IMG/VR virus record: IMGVR_UViG_3300005581_000053
Coordinates: 1 to 35,793 of that record
Origin: a virus
DNA: 35,793 bases
Reading direction: 5' to 3' (one strand)
This document shows positions 7,761-14,458 of this stretch, piece after piece. The notes beneath the pieces are model-generated. The model was not told the DNA's origin and searched no databases. It saw only the letters and a list, made by a program, of their open reading frames with translations. Made by a program: the position numbers and the translations under genes. How positions within the stretch are numbered: position 1 is the stretch's first letter; each line of letters opens with the position of its first letter.

Positions 7761-8573
7761 TTAATTACTTCGACTCTGCAAAATGCTAGCAGTTATCTTG
7801 TTGTCTATTTTATCAGGAATAAATGGTTTAAGCAATAGCAATTGGTCACCGTTGCCTTGTTCATTCATGTGAGGTAATCCCTGACCCGAAACTCTTAATG
7901 TACTATCAGGTTGTGTTCCTGGTTTGACTTGGACTTGAAATGTTTTCCCACTAATAGTAGTGAAATCAAATGACGTACCCACAATCAAATCTAATACACT
8001 AATTCTATGTTGTGAAACTAAGTCTTGCCCCACACGGTCAAACTTAGGATGTACATGAACTCTGAATTCAACAATAAGAACTCCGCCGGCAATGAGATTA
8101 TCATATCTCATTTGAGCACCGTTCTCTATTCCTTTTGGAATCTCAACTTTAATAGTTTGAGGGCCGCCCTGACCTTGTAGTTGTAATAGTTGTTCAGCCC
8201 CATTGAATACTTGTTCTAACGATACCCAAATGGTTGTCTTAAATGTTTGTTGGAAAGAATGACCAAAAGGATTATTACGTTGTCCCCCAAACATCTGCCC
8301 AAAAATATCATTGAACTGCATATTAAACCCTCCTCCACCTGTAGTAAAGTGAAAGCCACCAGGGCCACCGCCTTGACCAAACGGATTTGGATTATCGTAT
8401 TCTTGTTTCTTTTGTGGATCGCTTAGTGTTTCATAAGCACTTTGAATTTTTTGAAATGTAGCAGTATCACCACCCTTGTCCGGGTGATGAACTCCTGCTA
8501 ATTTGCGATATGCTTTTTTAATGTCATCGGAGGAGGCATTTCTGTCTACCCCTAAAGTTTGATAGTGTTCCAT
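7761..8573 (-). CDS. DnaJ/CbpA-type (class B) co-chaperone
   Basis: The 270-aa protein opens with a complete J domain (about residues 2-62) with the DnaK-activating HPD at 30-32, then a Gly/Phe-rich linker (about 65-105), then two beta-type substrate-binding domains. The four CXXCXGXG zinc motifs of classical DnaJ are absent, so it is a CbpA-like class-B protein. It should stimulate ATP hydrolysis by a host DnaK and deliver substrates. It is the first gene of a unit with clpA. There is no Shine-Dalgarno. A consensus-like sigma70 promoter ends 7 bases before the ATG, suggesting leaderless mRNA. Confidence 0.92.
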   Translation of the reverse strand: MEHYQTLGVDRNASSDDIKKAYRKLAGVHHPDKGGDTATFQKIQSAYETLSDPQKKQEYDNPNPFGQGGGPGGFHFTTGGGGFNMQFNDIFGQMFGGQRNNPFGHSFQQTFKTTIWVSLEQVFNGAEQLLQLQGQGGPQTIKVEIPKGIENGAQMRYDNLIAGGVLIVEFRVHVHPKFDRVGQDLVSQHRISVLDLIVGTSFDFTTISGKTFQVQVKPGTQPDSTLRVSGQGLPHMNEQGNGDQLLLLKPFIPDKIDNKITASILQSRSN

Positions 8574-8580
8574 AGTATTG

Positions 8581-8609
8581 AGTATAGCACAGTTTGTGTG
8601 CTAAGTCAA
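8581..8609 (-). promoter_or_regulatory. Sigma70-type promoter of dnaJ-clpA
   Basis: On the minus strand: -35 TTGACT (8604-8609), a 17-base spacer, and -10 TATACT (8581-8586). Each hexamer differs from consensus by one base. The expected start of transcription is at or next to the dnaJ ATG (8573). Confidence 0.75.
8585..8603. promoter_or_regulatory. Inverted repeat inside the dnaJ promoter, possible operator
   Basis: TAGCACA and TGTGCTA are perfect 7-bp complements around a 5-base centre. They fill the space between the -35 and -10 boxes and overlap two bases of the -10. This is the expected place for a repressor site; the binding protein is unknown. Confidence 0.5.
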
Positions 8610-8617
8610 TATTTATT
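8610..8617 (-). promoter_or_regulatory. Possible late motif AATAAATA upstream of dnaJ
   Basis: Minus-strand AATAAATA lies directly beside the dnaJ -35 box, 36 bases before the ATG, and overlaps the stop of the preceding gene. It could give a second, late start for dnaJ. The evidence is weak because the motif is AT-rich and the spacing is longer than at other late genes. Confidence 0.35.
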
Positions 8618-9215
8618 AAGCTACGCCGGCTACTTTTTCTTTTGTACGACCGTATGCGGCAATACCTAGAACTGCGCCCATTGCAATATGGTAAAGTCCT
8701 GCACCTTGTAATGTCAATGGTTGCCATTGACTTGTTACTGAGCCATGACTCATTGCTTGTAACACTGACCATAGTACCGGGAAGATAACAAAGTCACATG
8801 TACATGTCAACATATAAATCCAACCCATCATTGGGCGCATTTTCTTGTTGATCCAATCTGTAGAACTTTGATCCAATGCTACAGTAGATTCTCCACCTTC
8901 ACTCATTGCACCACCGCCACTTTTTAGTGACTCTGCTTGATTGTGTGTTACTTGTACTGATCCTGCCATATTTCCTCCTGAGTCTTTTCCTGGAATAACT
9001 GCTCCAAAACTTCCGAGTCCACTGGAGCTTGATGCTGGGGGAACTGCACCAAAGCCGGGTGCGGTTGTACCGAATCCGTTTGAAGATGTTCCTCCGAATG
9101 AGCTACCTTGCGGGAATGCTGATATACTAGGATCAGCCGCTAATGCTTCGTGGTGATCGTCTGTCTTTGCTAATGGTATAGTACCGTCTGCTTTTTTTGC
9201 TAATAATGTTGCCAT
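8616..9215 (-). CDS. Putative holin-like membrane protein
   Basis: The ATG at 9215 is preferred over an upstream TTG at 9236, because AGGCAGGA lies at proper spacing before it and it begins one base after the upstream stop. The 199-aa product has a long Gly/Ser/Pro-rich soluble N-terminal part, then two predicted membrane segments at about residues 129-152 (GWIYMLTCTCDFVIFPV) and 170-188, with a basic tail RTKEK. A conserved WQPLTLQGAGLYH lies between them. Similar RPMMGW-type proteins in marine T4-like phages are often called holins. It would release the GH19 endolysin encoded at 17470-18093. The holin role is inferred from topology. Confidence 0.6.
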   Translation of the reverse strand: MATLLAKKADGTIPLAKTDDHHEALAADPSISAFPQGSSFGGTSSNGFGTTAPGFGAVPPASSSSGLGSFGAVIPGKDSGGNMAGSVQVTHNQAESLKSGGGAMSEGGESTVALDQSSTDWINKKMRPMMGWIYMLTCTCDFVIFPVLWSVLQAMSHGSVTSQWQPLTLQGAGLYHIAMGAVLGIAAYGRTKEKVAGVA

Positions 9216-9216
9216 G

Positions 9217-9795
9217 TTATAATCCTGCCTTTGCAATAAAATCTTTTAATAAACTATCTTTTTGTTTATTCATCTTAGCTGGTTCTAATCCAGCTTGTCT
9301 ACGCATTTCATTTAATTCAGGTTCAATATTTTCTTTTTCATCTTCTTCATCTTCTTCAGTATCTTCCGGATTGCTTTCACGGTAAGAATGAGGACTTAAT
9401 TCGAACAAACCTTTTAACTCTGAAATATCTGCACCATATTCTGAACCATCAACTGTAACTGTCCAATCTGCTAATGACATGTTTGTTAGTGTTTCTAAGT
9501 CATCAATCAATTCAACAATACGTTCAACTGCTTTAGTTCTTCTTTCAATCTCAACAAAAACTAAATATTTTCCAGCAGTATACTCACCTTCACTTACTTG
9601 TGCATCTAGTACCCACTCGTAACCACGTTCAAACCAATCAACCAAATCTGTACTAGCTGCTTTACCGACAACTTTAAAAGCTAATGTGATAATCTCATCA
9701 TTGCTTCCTGCTTTTGCTTCATATTCATCAATAGATAATGTTGGGATTACTTGTCCAACTAAATCACGATAATCTAAGTTTTCAACTAGTCTCAT
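9217..9795 (-). CDS. Conserved hypothetical acidic protein
   Basis: A 192-aa protein. Residues 1-130 look like a compact alpha/beta domain. This is followed by a strongly acidic linker at about 138-160 (SNPEDTEEDEEDEKE) and a basic helical tail. The function is not recognised. Its ATG overlaps the TAA of the 207-aa gene upstream (TAATG) and its stop is one base from the holin candidate's ATG, so the three genes form one coupled block. Being downstream of late motifs at 10480 and 10424 suggests late expression and a virion or assembly role. Confidence 0.65.
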   Translation of the reverse strand: MRLVENLDYRDLVGQVIPTLSIDEYEAKAGSNDEIITLAFKVVGKAASTDLVDWFERGYEWVLDAQVSEGEYTAGKYLVFVEIERRTKAVERIVELIDDLETLTNMSLADWTVTVDGSEYGADISELKGLFELSPHSYRESNPEDTEEDEEDEKENIEPELNEMRRQAGLEPAKMNKQKDSLLKDFIAKAGL

Positions 9796-10418
9796 TACAT
9801 TGCTCCCTGAGGGGGTGCCATTGGTTGCGGTGGCATACCGCCCGCCATTGGTGGTTGACCCATAGCCTGATTGGCTGGCGCATTACCTTGTTCTTCAGTA
9901 CCTTCTTTATCTAGGTCATCTTCGTATGCTGAATCTAAATCATCTAGTTCAATTGTCTGTCCTGCTAAGTCAATACTACCTTCACGGACATCATTCATTA
10001 ATTCTCTTGGTATTTCAATACGTACTAACCATACCGGCTTCTCAACCATCTTAGGATAATGTGTGCCTGGTTCAAAATCTTCATGTCCTTCGATTTTTAC
10101 TGGAACTTCAATTGATGTTTTCTTGAAATGTATAGTACATCCTAAGTGTGTTAATCTCTTTCCACCTTTTGGATTGGGCATTAGTTTCTCGGGATACATA
10201 AACACACAGGTTACTGTGTATTTTTTGCTAATAGGACCGTTGACAAGTTCACCTAGTTCCCAGTTCTGGTATGCGTACAAGTCTGCCTCATCTAATACAC
10301 GCTCAAAGTCAAGCAATGTATTAATGGTACCGTCGCTGGTGAAGATACCCTTGATATTATCAATAATATTTGGATAATCTATATCTTTAAAAAAGTCGTC
10401 AGATGGAAGTTTACTCAT
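9795..10418 (-). CDS. Conserved hypothetical phage protein
   Basis: About 207 aa if started at ATG 10418 (MSKLPSDDFF). In-frame upstream ATGs at 10433 and 10454 would add 5 or 12 residues; none of the three has a good Shine-Dalgarno. The main domain has repeated strands with FERVLDEADLYAYQNWELGE and KLMPNPKGGKRL. An acidic segment and a Met/Pro/Gly/Gln-rich tail (PPMAGGMPPQPMAPP) follow, a tail type common in phage structural proteins. I believe similar proteins occur widely in marine T4-like phages without known function. It heads the minus-strand block facing phoH. Confidence 0.65.
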   Translation of the reverse strand: MSKLPSDDFFKDIDYPNIIDNIKGIFTSDGTINTLLDFERVLDEADLYAYQNWELGELVNGPISKKYTVTCVFMYPEKLMPNPKGGKRLTHLGCTIHFKKTSIEVPVKIEGHEDFEPGTHYPKMVEKPVWLVRIEIPRELMNDVREGSIDLAGQTIELDDLDSAYEDDLDKEGTEEQGNAPANQAMGQPPMAGGMPPQPMAPPQGAM

Positions 10419-10423
10419 AGTTG

Positions 10424-10431
10424 TATTTATC
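10424..10431 (-). promoter_or_regulatory. Late motif GATAAATA next to a start codon
   Basis: Minus-strand GATAAATA ends only 5 bases before the ATG at 10418. If used, the RNA would start at or inside the reading frame. It may therefore be inactive, or give leaderless or truncated products. Confidence 0.4.
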
Positions 10432-10479
10432 ATTCTTGCAATGATAATGAGCAATTAGATTTTTTGTAGCGTAGCCTAA

Positions 10480-10487
10480 TATTTATC
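10480..10487 (-). promoter_or_regulatory. Late motif GATAAATA of the 10418-8616 block
   Basis: Minus-strand GATAAATA, 61 bases before the ATG at 10418, in the divergent gap with phoH. It is the more plausible late start for this block. Confidence 0.55.
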
Positions 10488-10509
10488 ACCAGATGATGTG
10501 TTAAAAGTA

Positions 10510-10518
10510 TGCTATATT
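10510..10518 (+). promoter_or_regulatory. Extended -10 promoter of phoH
   Basis: TGCTATATT fits an extended -10 (TGn plus TATATT). No good -35 is present at 16-18 bases. It would give a leader of about 60 bases ending in the AAAAAGGAG ribosome site of phoH. Confidence 0.5.
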
Positions 10519-10585
10519 GCGTGGACCGTTTCACCTTAAATACTCTTGAATGTTATGAGCATTCGGCTCTAAAAAGGAGAATATT

Positions 10586-11374
10586 TTGAGCAAACGCAAA
10601 ACAAGTGCTTTACGCACTCAGGATCAAGATACAAGATACGCACACAGTAAAAAATACGATAACACACAGAAAACATACTACACACACGAATCAAAAACAA
10701 TCAACTTTGACCAAAGTCGTCCTAAGCTGAATAGTAAGCCCATTGTCATGGTGCCCAAATCAGTAAACCAAGAAAAATATATCCTCGCACTACTAGACCA
10801 AGAGACTGATATTGTCGTGGTCGGTGGACCTGCAGGAACGGGAAAAACTTATCTTGCTATGTTAGCTGCAATCAAAGCACTAAAAGCAGGTGAAGTTTCT
10901 CGTATCATTCTTACACGACCCGCCGTTGGGGTAGATGATGAAAAGCATGGCTTCTTGCCAGGTGATCTGAACGCTAAGATGGAACCTTGGACAAGACCTT
11001 TGCTTGATGTATTGAGAGAGTATTATACGGTAAAGGAAATCGCCCACATGCTAGAAGAACAGATAGTGGAAATTGCACCCCTAGCATTCTGTCGAGGTCG
11101 AAACTTTAAACATAGCTATATCGTATTAGATGAGGCTCAAAACGCAACCCCCAGTCAACTCAAGATGATTATGACTAGAATCAGTATCGGCAGTAAGATT
11201 GTAATTACTGGCGACATAGAACAAGCTGATAGAAAAAAAGCCGACAATGGGCTACTAGACTTACAAAATCGATTGGGGAAGGGGGTGATTCCAGGGTTGC
11301 AATTGTGTAACTTTGAACTGAAAGATGTTCAACGCCACAAAATTATAGAGCACGTACTTAGACTGTACGCTTAA
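10586..11374 (+). CDS. phoH: PhoH-like P-loop ATPase
   Basis: The 262-aa protein has the PhoH fold: Walker A GGPAGTGKT (80-88), ILTRPAVG (108-115), LPGDLNAKMEPW (124-135), Walker B YIVLDEAQN (178-186), and a sensor-like ITGD (207-210). PhoH proteins are ATPases widespread in marine phages; the role in infection is not settled and RNA metabolism is often proposed. The first 55 residues are basic and polar and precede the ATPase domain. The start is TTG, chosen because AAAGGAG lies 6 bases before it. It is one of two complete plus-strand genes here, isolated with its own promoter and terminator. Confidence 0.95.
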   Translation: MSKRKTSALRTQDQDTRYAHSKKYDNTQKTYYTHESKTINFDQSRPKLNSKPIVMVPKSVNQEKYILALLDQETDIVVVGGPAGTGKTYLAMLAAIKALKAGEVSRIILTRPAVGVDDEKHGFLPGDLNAKMEPWTRPLLDVLREYYTVKEIAHMLEEQIVEIAPLAFCRGRNFKHSYIVLDEAQNATPSQLKMIMTRISIGSKIVITGDIEQADRKKADNGLLDLQNRLGKGVIPGLQLCNFELKDVQRHKIIEHVLRLYA

Positions 11375-11381
11375 TCGGGTT

Positions 11382-11411
11382 TAGGGGTGCTCATAACATC
11401 CCTATTTTTTT
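11382..11411 (+). terminator. Intrinsic terminator of phoH
   Basis: Arms TAGGGGTG (11382-11389) and CATCCCTA (11397-11404) form an 8-bp stem with one G-U pair and a 7-base loop, followed by seven T. It acts only for the plus strand, since no T run follows on the minus side. Confidence 0.85.
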
Positions 11412-11661
11412 ATATTCCGTTAATTTTTTCTAATTGATCAATTTGGTCTGGATATACTTTTTTGTAATATTCTAGCAGTGTACTCCATGATAGATTCATC
11501 ACATTACCTTGAACTACATTCTTCTGAACATTCTTTTCTTTAAAATCTAAAATAATATTACACATAGTAATATCTCTATCCTTTAGATTTTTAGAAATCT
11601 CTACTTGTTCATCAATCTTGCCATCAGGCTTAGTTACGTATGTTACTAAAAAATATCTCAT
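11410..11661 (-). CDS. Conserved hypothetical 83-aa protein
   Basis: A small alpha/beta protein beginning MRYFLVTYVTKPDGKIDEQV, with ITMCNIILDFKEKNV in the middle and EYYKKVYPDQIDQL near the end. I associate this type with short conserved genes of T4-like marine phages next to the clamp loader; its function is unknown. It is the last gene of the operon and starts 7 bases after gp44. Its stop falls in the T tract of the convergent phoH terminator. Confidence 0.7.
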   Translation of the reverse strand: MRYFLVTYVTKPDGKIDEQVEISKNLKDRDITMCNIILDFKEKNVQKNVVQGNVMNLSWSTLLEYYKKVYPDQIDQLEKINGI

Positions 11662-11668
11662 ATTGTTC

Positions 11669-12592
11669 TCAACTTGTTAATTCTACCATTGTGGCTGCAA
11701 GACTGATCTCAGGGATGCCAACCATTGATAGATTCGCTAGACCATTACGAATGATAATGATACTAGCATCACGCTTCTCGTTTGAATTACCCCACAAATC
11801 TAAATTATTATACAGCCAACGATAGATATCTTCTAATCTACTAGGATATAAACTTAAATGTTGTAGTAATTGCTGACGACCTTCTAAAATTTTACCTGCT
11901 TTAAACAATTGTGTTGCTTCAAAAAGCAATTCATCTTCACCTTTGCCAGCATCTACTGGAGGTAACAATTTACCCGTACTACTATTTACTTGAATCTGAT
12001 TCAAACACTTACGCAAGTCAGGATATGTAGCACTGACATAGCTATCTAGTATATCTAAATCAAAGTCTATGTTCTCAGCAACCAATACTGTTGCGGCACG
12101 TGCAGTAAATTCTGTCTTATCCGTTTTAGTTATTCTAAATTCATGACATCTGCTTTTAAGTGCAGGGATAATTCTGTGTTCATAGTTACAAGTTAGAATA
12201 AATCGTGCAGTCATGTGATATGCTTCCATATCATTACGCAATGCTGCCTGACCTGCTGGAGTTAGATAATCTGCCTCATCTAATAATACGACTTTGAATT
12301 TACCAAATGGCATTGTTTGCACAAAGCCAATGATTTTGTTTCGCACTACGTCAACACTATTCTCACGTGATGCATTGATTTCCAATACATCATATTCTTC
12401 TACACCTAATTCTTGTATAAGAACTTTTGCAAGTGTAGTCTTACCTGTACCGGGTTCGCCACTTAACAATAGATGAGGGATGCTTTCAGTTTCTATCCAA
12501 CCGTTAACTTGCTCTTTCTGTCTGTCATCTACAAAGACATAATCTTCTACAGAATGAGGTCTATATTTTTCTACCCAGAGTTGATTTTTCAT
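11669..12592 (-). CDS. 44: Sliding-clamp loader large subunit (gp44-like)
   Basis: The 307-aa AAA+ protein has Walker A GEPGTGKT (45-52), Walker B VLLDEADYL (102-110), sensor 1 LTCNY (133-137) and the SRC arginine-finger motif (147-149). This is the RFC/gp44 pattern and about the size of T4 gp44 (319 aa). With a small subunit (gp62, not in this window) it loads the gp45 clamp for replication; in T4 the clamp also activates late transcription. The opening WVEKYRPHSVEDYV is the usual clamp-loader N-terminus. Its ATG overlaps the upstream TGA (ATGA). Confidence 0.95.
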   Translation of the reverse strand: MKNQLWVEKYRPHSVEDYVFVDDRQKEQVNGWIETESIPHLLLSGEPGTGKTTLAKVLIQELGVEEYDVLEINASRENSVDVVRNKIIGFVQTMPFGKFKVVLLDEADYLTPAGQAALRNDMEAYHMTARFILTCNYEHRIIPALKSRCHEFRITKTDKTEFTARAATVLVAENIDFDLDILDSYVSATYPDLRKCLNQIQVNSSTGKLLPPVDAGKGEDELLFEATQLFKAGKILEGRQQLLQHLSLYPSRLEDIYRWLYNNLDLWGNSNEKRDASIIIIRNGLANLSMVGIPEISLAATMVELTS

Positions 12593-12918
12593 CGTTTTAA
12601 TGCTTCGTAAGTGATAATGTGGTTAAGTGCTTCACCCAAGTCTTTGTCATGTGGTATGATATGTAATGAGTTTTTTATTCTGTCTGCTTTATCATCATAG
12701 TTACGCAGTTCAACTACATGCCCGCCGTTAGCAGAATATAGATTGAATGATACCCCACGACTTTCTAATTCACCAGAAGAATCATGTCTTGTTGAAATCG
12801 CACGACCGATGTTTTGTCTTTTACTACCAGTCATAACAAGATTGGGTCCTTCGTCTGCTTCTTGATGATCCCAAGCCCAACGTACTTTCTTTAAGAACCA
12901 ATTATCTAACCATTTCAT
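12589..12918 (-). CDS. Conserved hypothetical 109-aa protein
   Basis: A small basic protein starting MKWLDNWFLKKVRWAWD, an aromatic amphipathic helix. Then come a Gly/Ser linker, a strand-rich core (SFNLYSANGGHVVELR) and a helical end. No catalytic motif is visible. It sits between the co-chaperonin (2-base gap) and gp44 (ATGA overlap), so it is probably made with the replication proteins. Function unknown. Confidence 0.65.
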   Translation of the reverse strand: MKWLDNWFLKKVRWAWDHQEADEGPNLVMTGSKRQNIGRAISTRHDSSGELESRGVSFNLYSANGGHVVELRNYDDKADRIKNSLHIIPHDKDLGEALNHIITYEALKR

Positions 12919-12920
12919 TT

Positions 12921-13289
12921 TTATCCTTTTTCACCAATTGTTAAATCATAGACGGGTTCGTCTGATACTAGTAGTATATCATTTTCATCGACTCTACGCA
13001 ACGTCTTTTCTCCCGTTTCATCTTCAACATCAATGCCCCGTGTCCATCTTCCATGACTAATACAAATCCATTTACCCACTTGTATCTCATCATCATTGAA
13101 GTCAGAACCCAATGCATATACTTGCGCCCAGCGTGGTCTGATACCATGATCCTTACGATTATCAGATAACAACACGATTCCACCTGTCGTGATTCGCTCA
13201 TCAAATTCCATATCACTTACAATGATATGTTTTCCAACGGGTTTAAAACTCTCTTTACTAAACTTATGTGGTTCAAACGCTAATTTCAT
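12921..13289 (-). CDS. GroES/gp31-like co-chaperonin
   Basis: The 122-aa protein has the GroES core: KPVGKHIIV (17-25) as first strand; a mobile loop DERITTGGIVL whose IVL (38-40) matches the GroEL-binding IVL of GroES; then WAQVYALG, VGKWICISHG and a final ENDILLVSDE strand. It is longer than GroES (97 aa) and close to T4 gp31 (111 aa). It should cap host GroEL, as gp31 does for folding of the T4 capsid protein. Its ATG overlaps the upstream TGA. Divergence outside the core is high, but the order of motifs is convincing. Confidence 0.88.
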   Translation of the reverse strand: MKLAFEPHKFSKESFKPVGKHIIVSDMEFDERITTGGIVLLSDNRKDHGIRPRWAQVYALGSDFNDDEIQVGKWICISHGRWTRGIDVEDETGEKTLRRVDENDILLVSDEPVYDLTIGEKG

Positions 13290-13654
13290 TTCTTTGCTTT
13301 CGGTTTCTCTGTTTCGGTTTGCTTGATTTCTTCAACTTCTTCGTAATCATCAAATTCTTCAAACATTTTTTGTTCTTCTGGATTCAAGTCAGGTGCTATT
13401 ACTTCTACTACCGGTGGAGGAGTAACTACAGGAGTTACAACTTCTGGTTGTACATCTTCTTGAATTGATGGTTTATTAACAGTATTACTATATTGTCTTT
13501 TAACTCGTTGTGTATTATCCTGTACCACTCTGCCGTGACTGTCGATAATATCACCTCTAGCATTTACGTTCATGTTACCCACGGCACGTACTTTTTCATT
13601 TTTTGAAACCAATGAAGACATATCTACTGTTTTACCTAATGCTGATCTATGCAT
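13286..13654 (-). CDS. Conserved hypothetical, disordered C-terminus
   Basis: A 122-aa protein. The N-terminal 55 residues contain what I take to be a conserved block, MHRSALGKTVDMSSL then KVRAVGNMNVNARGD. The rest is Pro/Val/Glu-rich and ends in a Lys tail. I recall similar short proteins in marine T4-like phages with no assigned function. It precedes the co-chaperonin with an ATGA overlap and follows the Pol III-like gene by 10 bases, with AAGGAG as ribosome site. It may bind nucleic acid or a replication protein, but this is a guess. Confidence 0.65.
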   Translation of the reverse strand: MHRSALGKTVDMSSLVSKNEKVRAVGNMNVNARGDIIDSHGRVVQDNTQRVKRQYSNTVNKPSIQEDVQPEVVTPVVTPPPVVEVIAPDLNPEEQKMFEEFDDYEEVEEIKQTETEKPKAKK

Positions 13655-13664
13655 AATTTTCTCC

Positions 13665-14171
13665 TTATTTTAAGAACTCGTCAATGGACAAGTCATAATG
13701 CAAACTATTTATTCTGTGTATCCCCATCAAATACAGAACATAACTGGATACACTACTACCACGACCTACTCCCCAAACAACTTTATTTGCTCTCATAGTA
13801 TCAACTAGATACTTACAATAACGCAATAATTGAAACAAATCTCGTTGCTGATATAATATTAACTCTTGCCCAACTCGTTGTAATTCTGCGTCAGTTTGAC
13901 ATAAGTCTAGTACATGTTTGGCTATATCTAATTGATTGTATTCTTCTGGAATAAACCAATTACGTTGTAATTGATTGTCAAACTCTTCCTTAGTTATAGA
14001 TTGCTTGACATATTTCTTGAATGTGGGTATATTTTCTATCTCTAAATCTTTATCAAAATAGATATCATCAGAGACTAATGCGTTTTTGATTTTTATGTTG
14101 GGGTCAGATAGAAAGGCACTGCATAAGTCCATTTCATCTAAAATTTGCTGACCGTATATATCAATTTGCAT
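13665..14171 (-). CDS. DNA polymerase III alpha-like fragment (GRGS region only)
   Basis: The C-terminal 50 residues of this 168-aa protein, with VVWGVGRGSSVSSYVL (131-146) and then YDLSIDEFLK, resemble the part of bacterial DnaE around GPGRGSGAGSLVAYAL and LLFERFLNPER. The protein stops just where DnaE continues into the catalytic PDFDVDF. It has the GS motif but no catalytic Asp pair, so it should not polymerise DNA. It could be a remnant, a binder of a replication partner, or an inhibitor. The ATG has no Shine-Dalgarno and a promoter-like sequence ends 6 bases before it. It heads the operon with groES-like and gp44. Confidence 0.7.
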   Translation of the reverse strand: MQIDIYGQQILDEMDLCSAFLSDPNIKIKNALVSDDIYFDKDLEIENIPTFKKYVKQSITKEEFDNQLQRNWFIPEEYNQLDIAKHVLDLCQTDAELQRVGQELILYQQRDLFQLLRYCKYLVDTMRANKVVWGVGRGSSVSSYVLYLMGIHRINSLHYDLSIDEFLK

Positions 14172-14177
14172 TGTGCT

Positions 14178-14206
14178 ATGATAACATAGTTTCTACAAAA
14201 ATACAA
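14178..14206 (-). promoter_or_regulatory. Sigma70-like promoter of the 14171-11410 operon
   Basis: Minus-strand -35 TTGTAT (14201-14206, weak), 17-base spacer, -10 TATCAT (14178-14183, five of six consensus bases). Six bases follow before the ATG, so the message would be leaderless. A small inverted repeat CTATG/CATAG (14176-14189) covers the -10. Confidence 0.5.
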
Positions 14207-14221
14207 TAGCTATTTGCCCTT

Positions 14222-14458
14222 TTAGGCTTTATTATTGTCAATTTTGATATTGTTTTGGATGTTTTGCTTCTTGTACAGTTCATCCATTCTCTTGGCATAT
14301 TCTTTGTTATAGCCTTCAAGAACCATATGTATTTGATTTACCATAAACTCTTTACCAATACGATGTGCAAAAGTTAATTTACTAGTTAAATCTTGAATAG
14401 ATGTTTGTAGTTCATCTATTGTTTTATTTGACAAATCTGGCATGAAAGGGTGTTCCAT
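14222..14458 (-). CDS. Conserved hypothetical 78-aa helical protein
   Basis: The ATG at 14458 (MEHPFMPDLSNKTIDELQ) is chosen over one at 14488, because it overlaps the TAA of the upstream fibre gene as TAATG. The product is almost entirely helical with regular hydrophobic spacing (LQTSIQDLTSKLTFAHRIG), suggesting a coiled coil or oligomer, and has an Asn/Lys tail. I believe short proteins of this type occur in other T4-like phages; their function is unknown. It ends the late fibre block. Confidence 0.7.
   Translation of the reverse strand: MEHPFMPDLSNKTIDELQTSIQDLTSKLTFAHRIGKEFMVNQIHMVLEGYNKEYAKRMDELYKKQNIQNNIKIDNNKA

Noticed and set aside
9236-9236. TTG at 9236 as start of the holin candidate
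   Set aside because: The ATG at 9215 has a better ribosome site and follows the upstream stop by one base.
10455-10585. Gap between the minus-strand block and phoH checked for a tRNA or small RNA
   Set aside because: Only promoters and weak 4-5 bp stems are visible; no cloverleaf.
14172-14178. Shared TAGCACA 7-mer near dnaJ, the Pol III-like gene and the gp16 candidate as a regulon motif
   Set aside because: A 7-mer is expected about four times in this much sequence by chance. It is mentioned only within the promoter findings.
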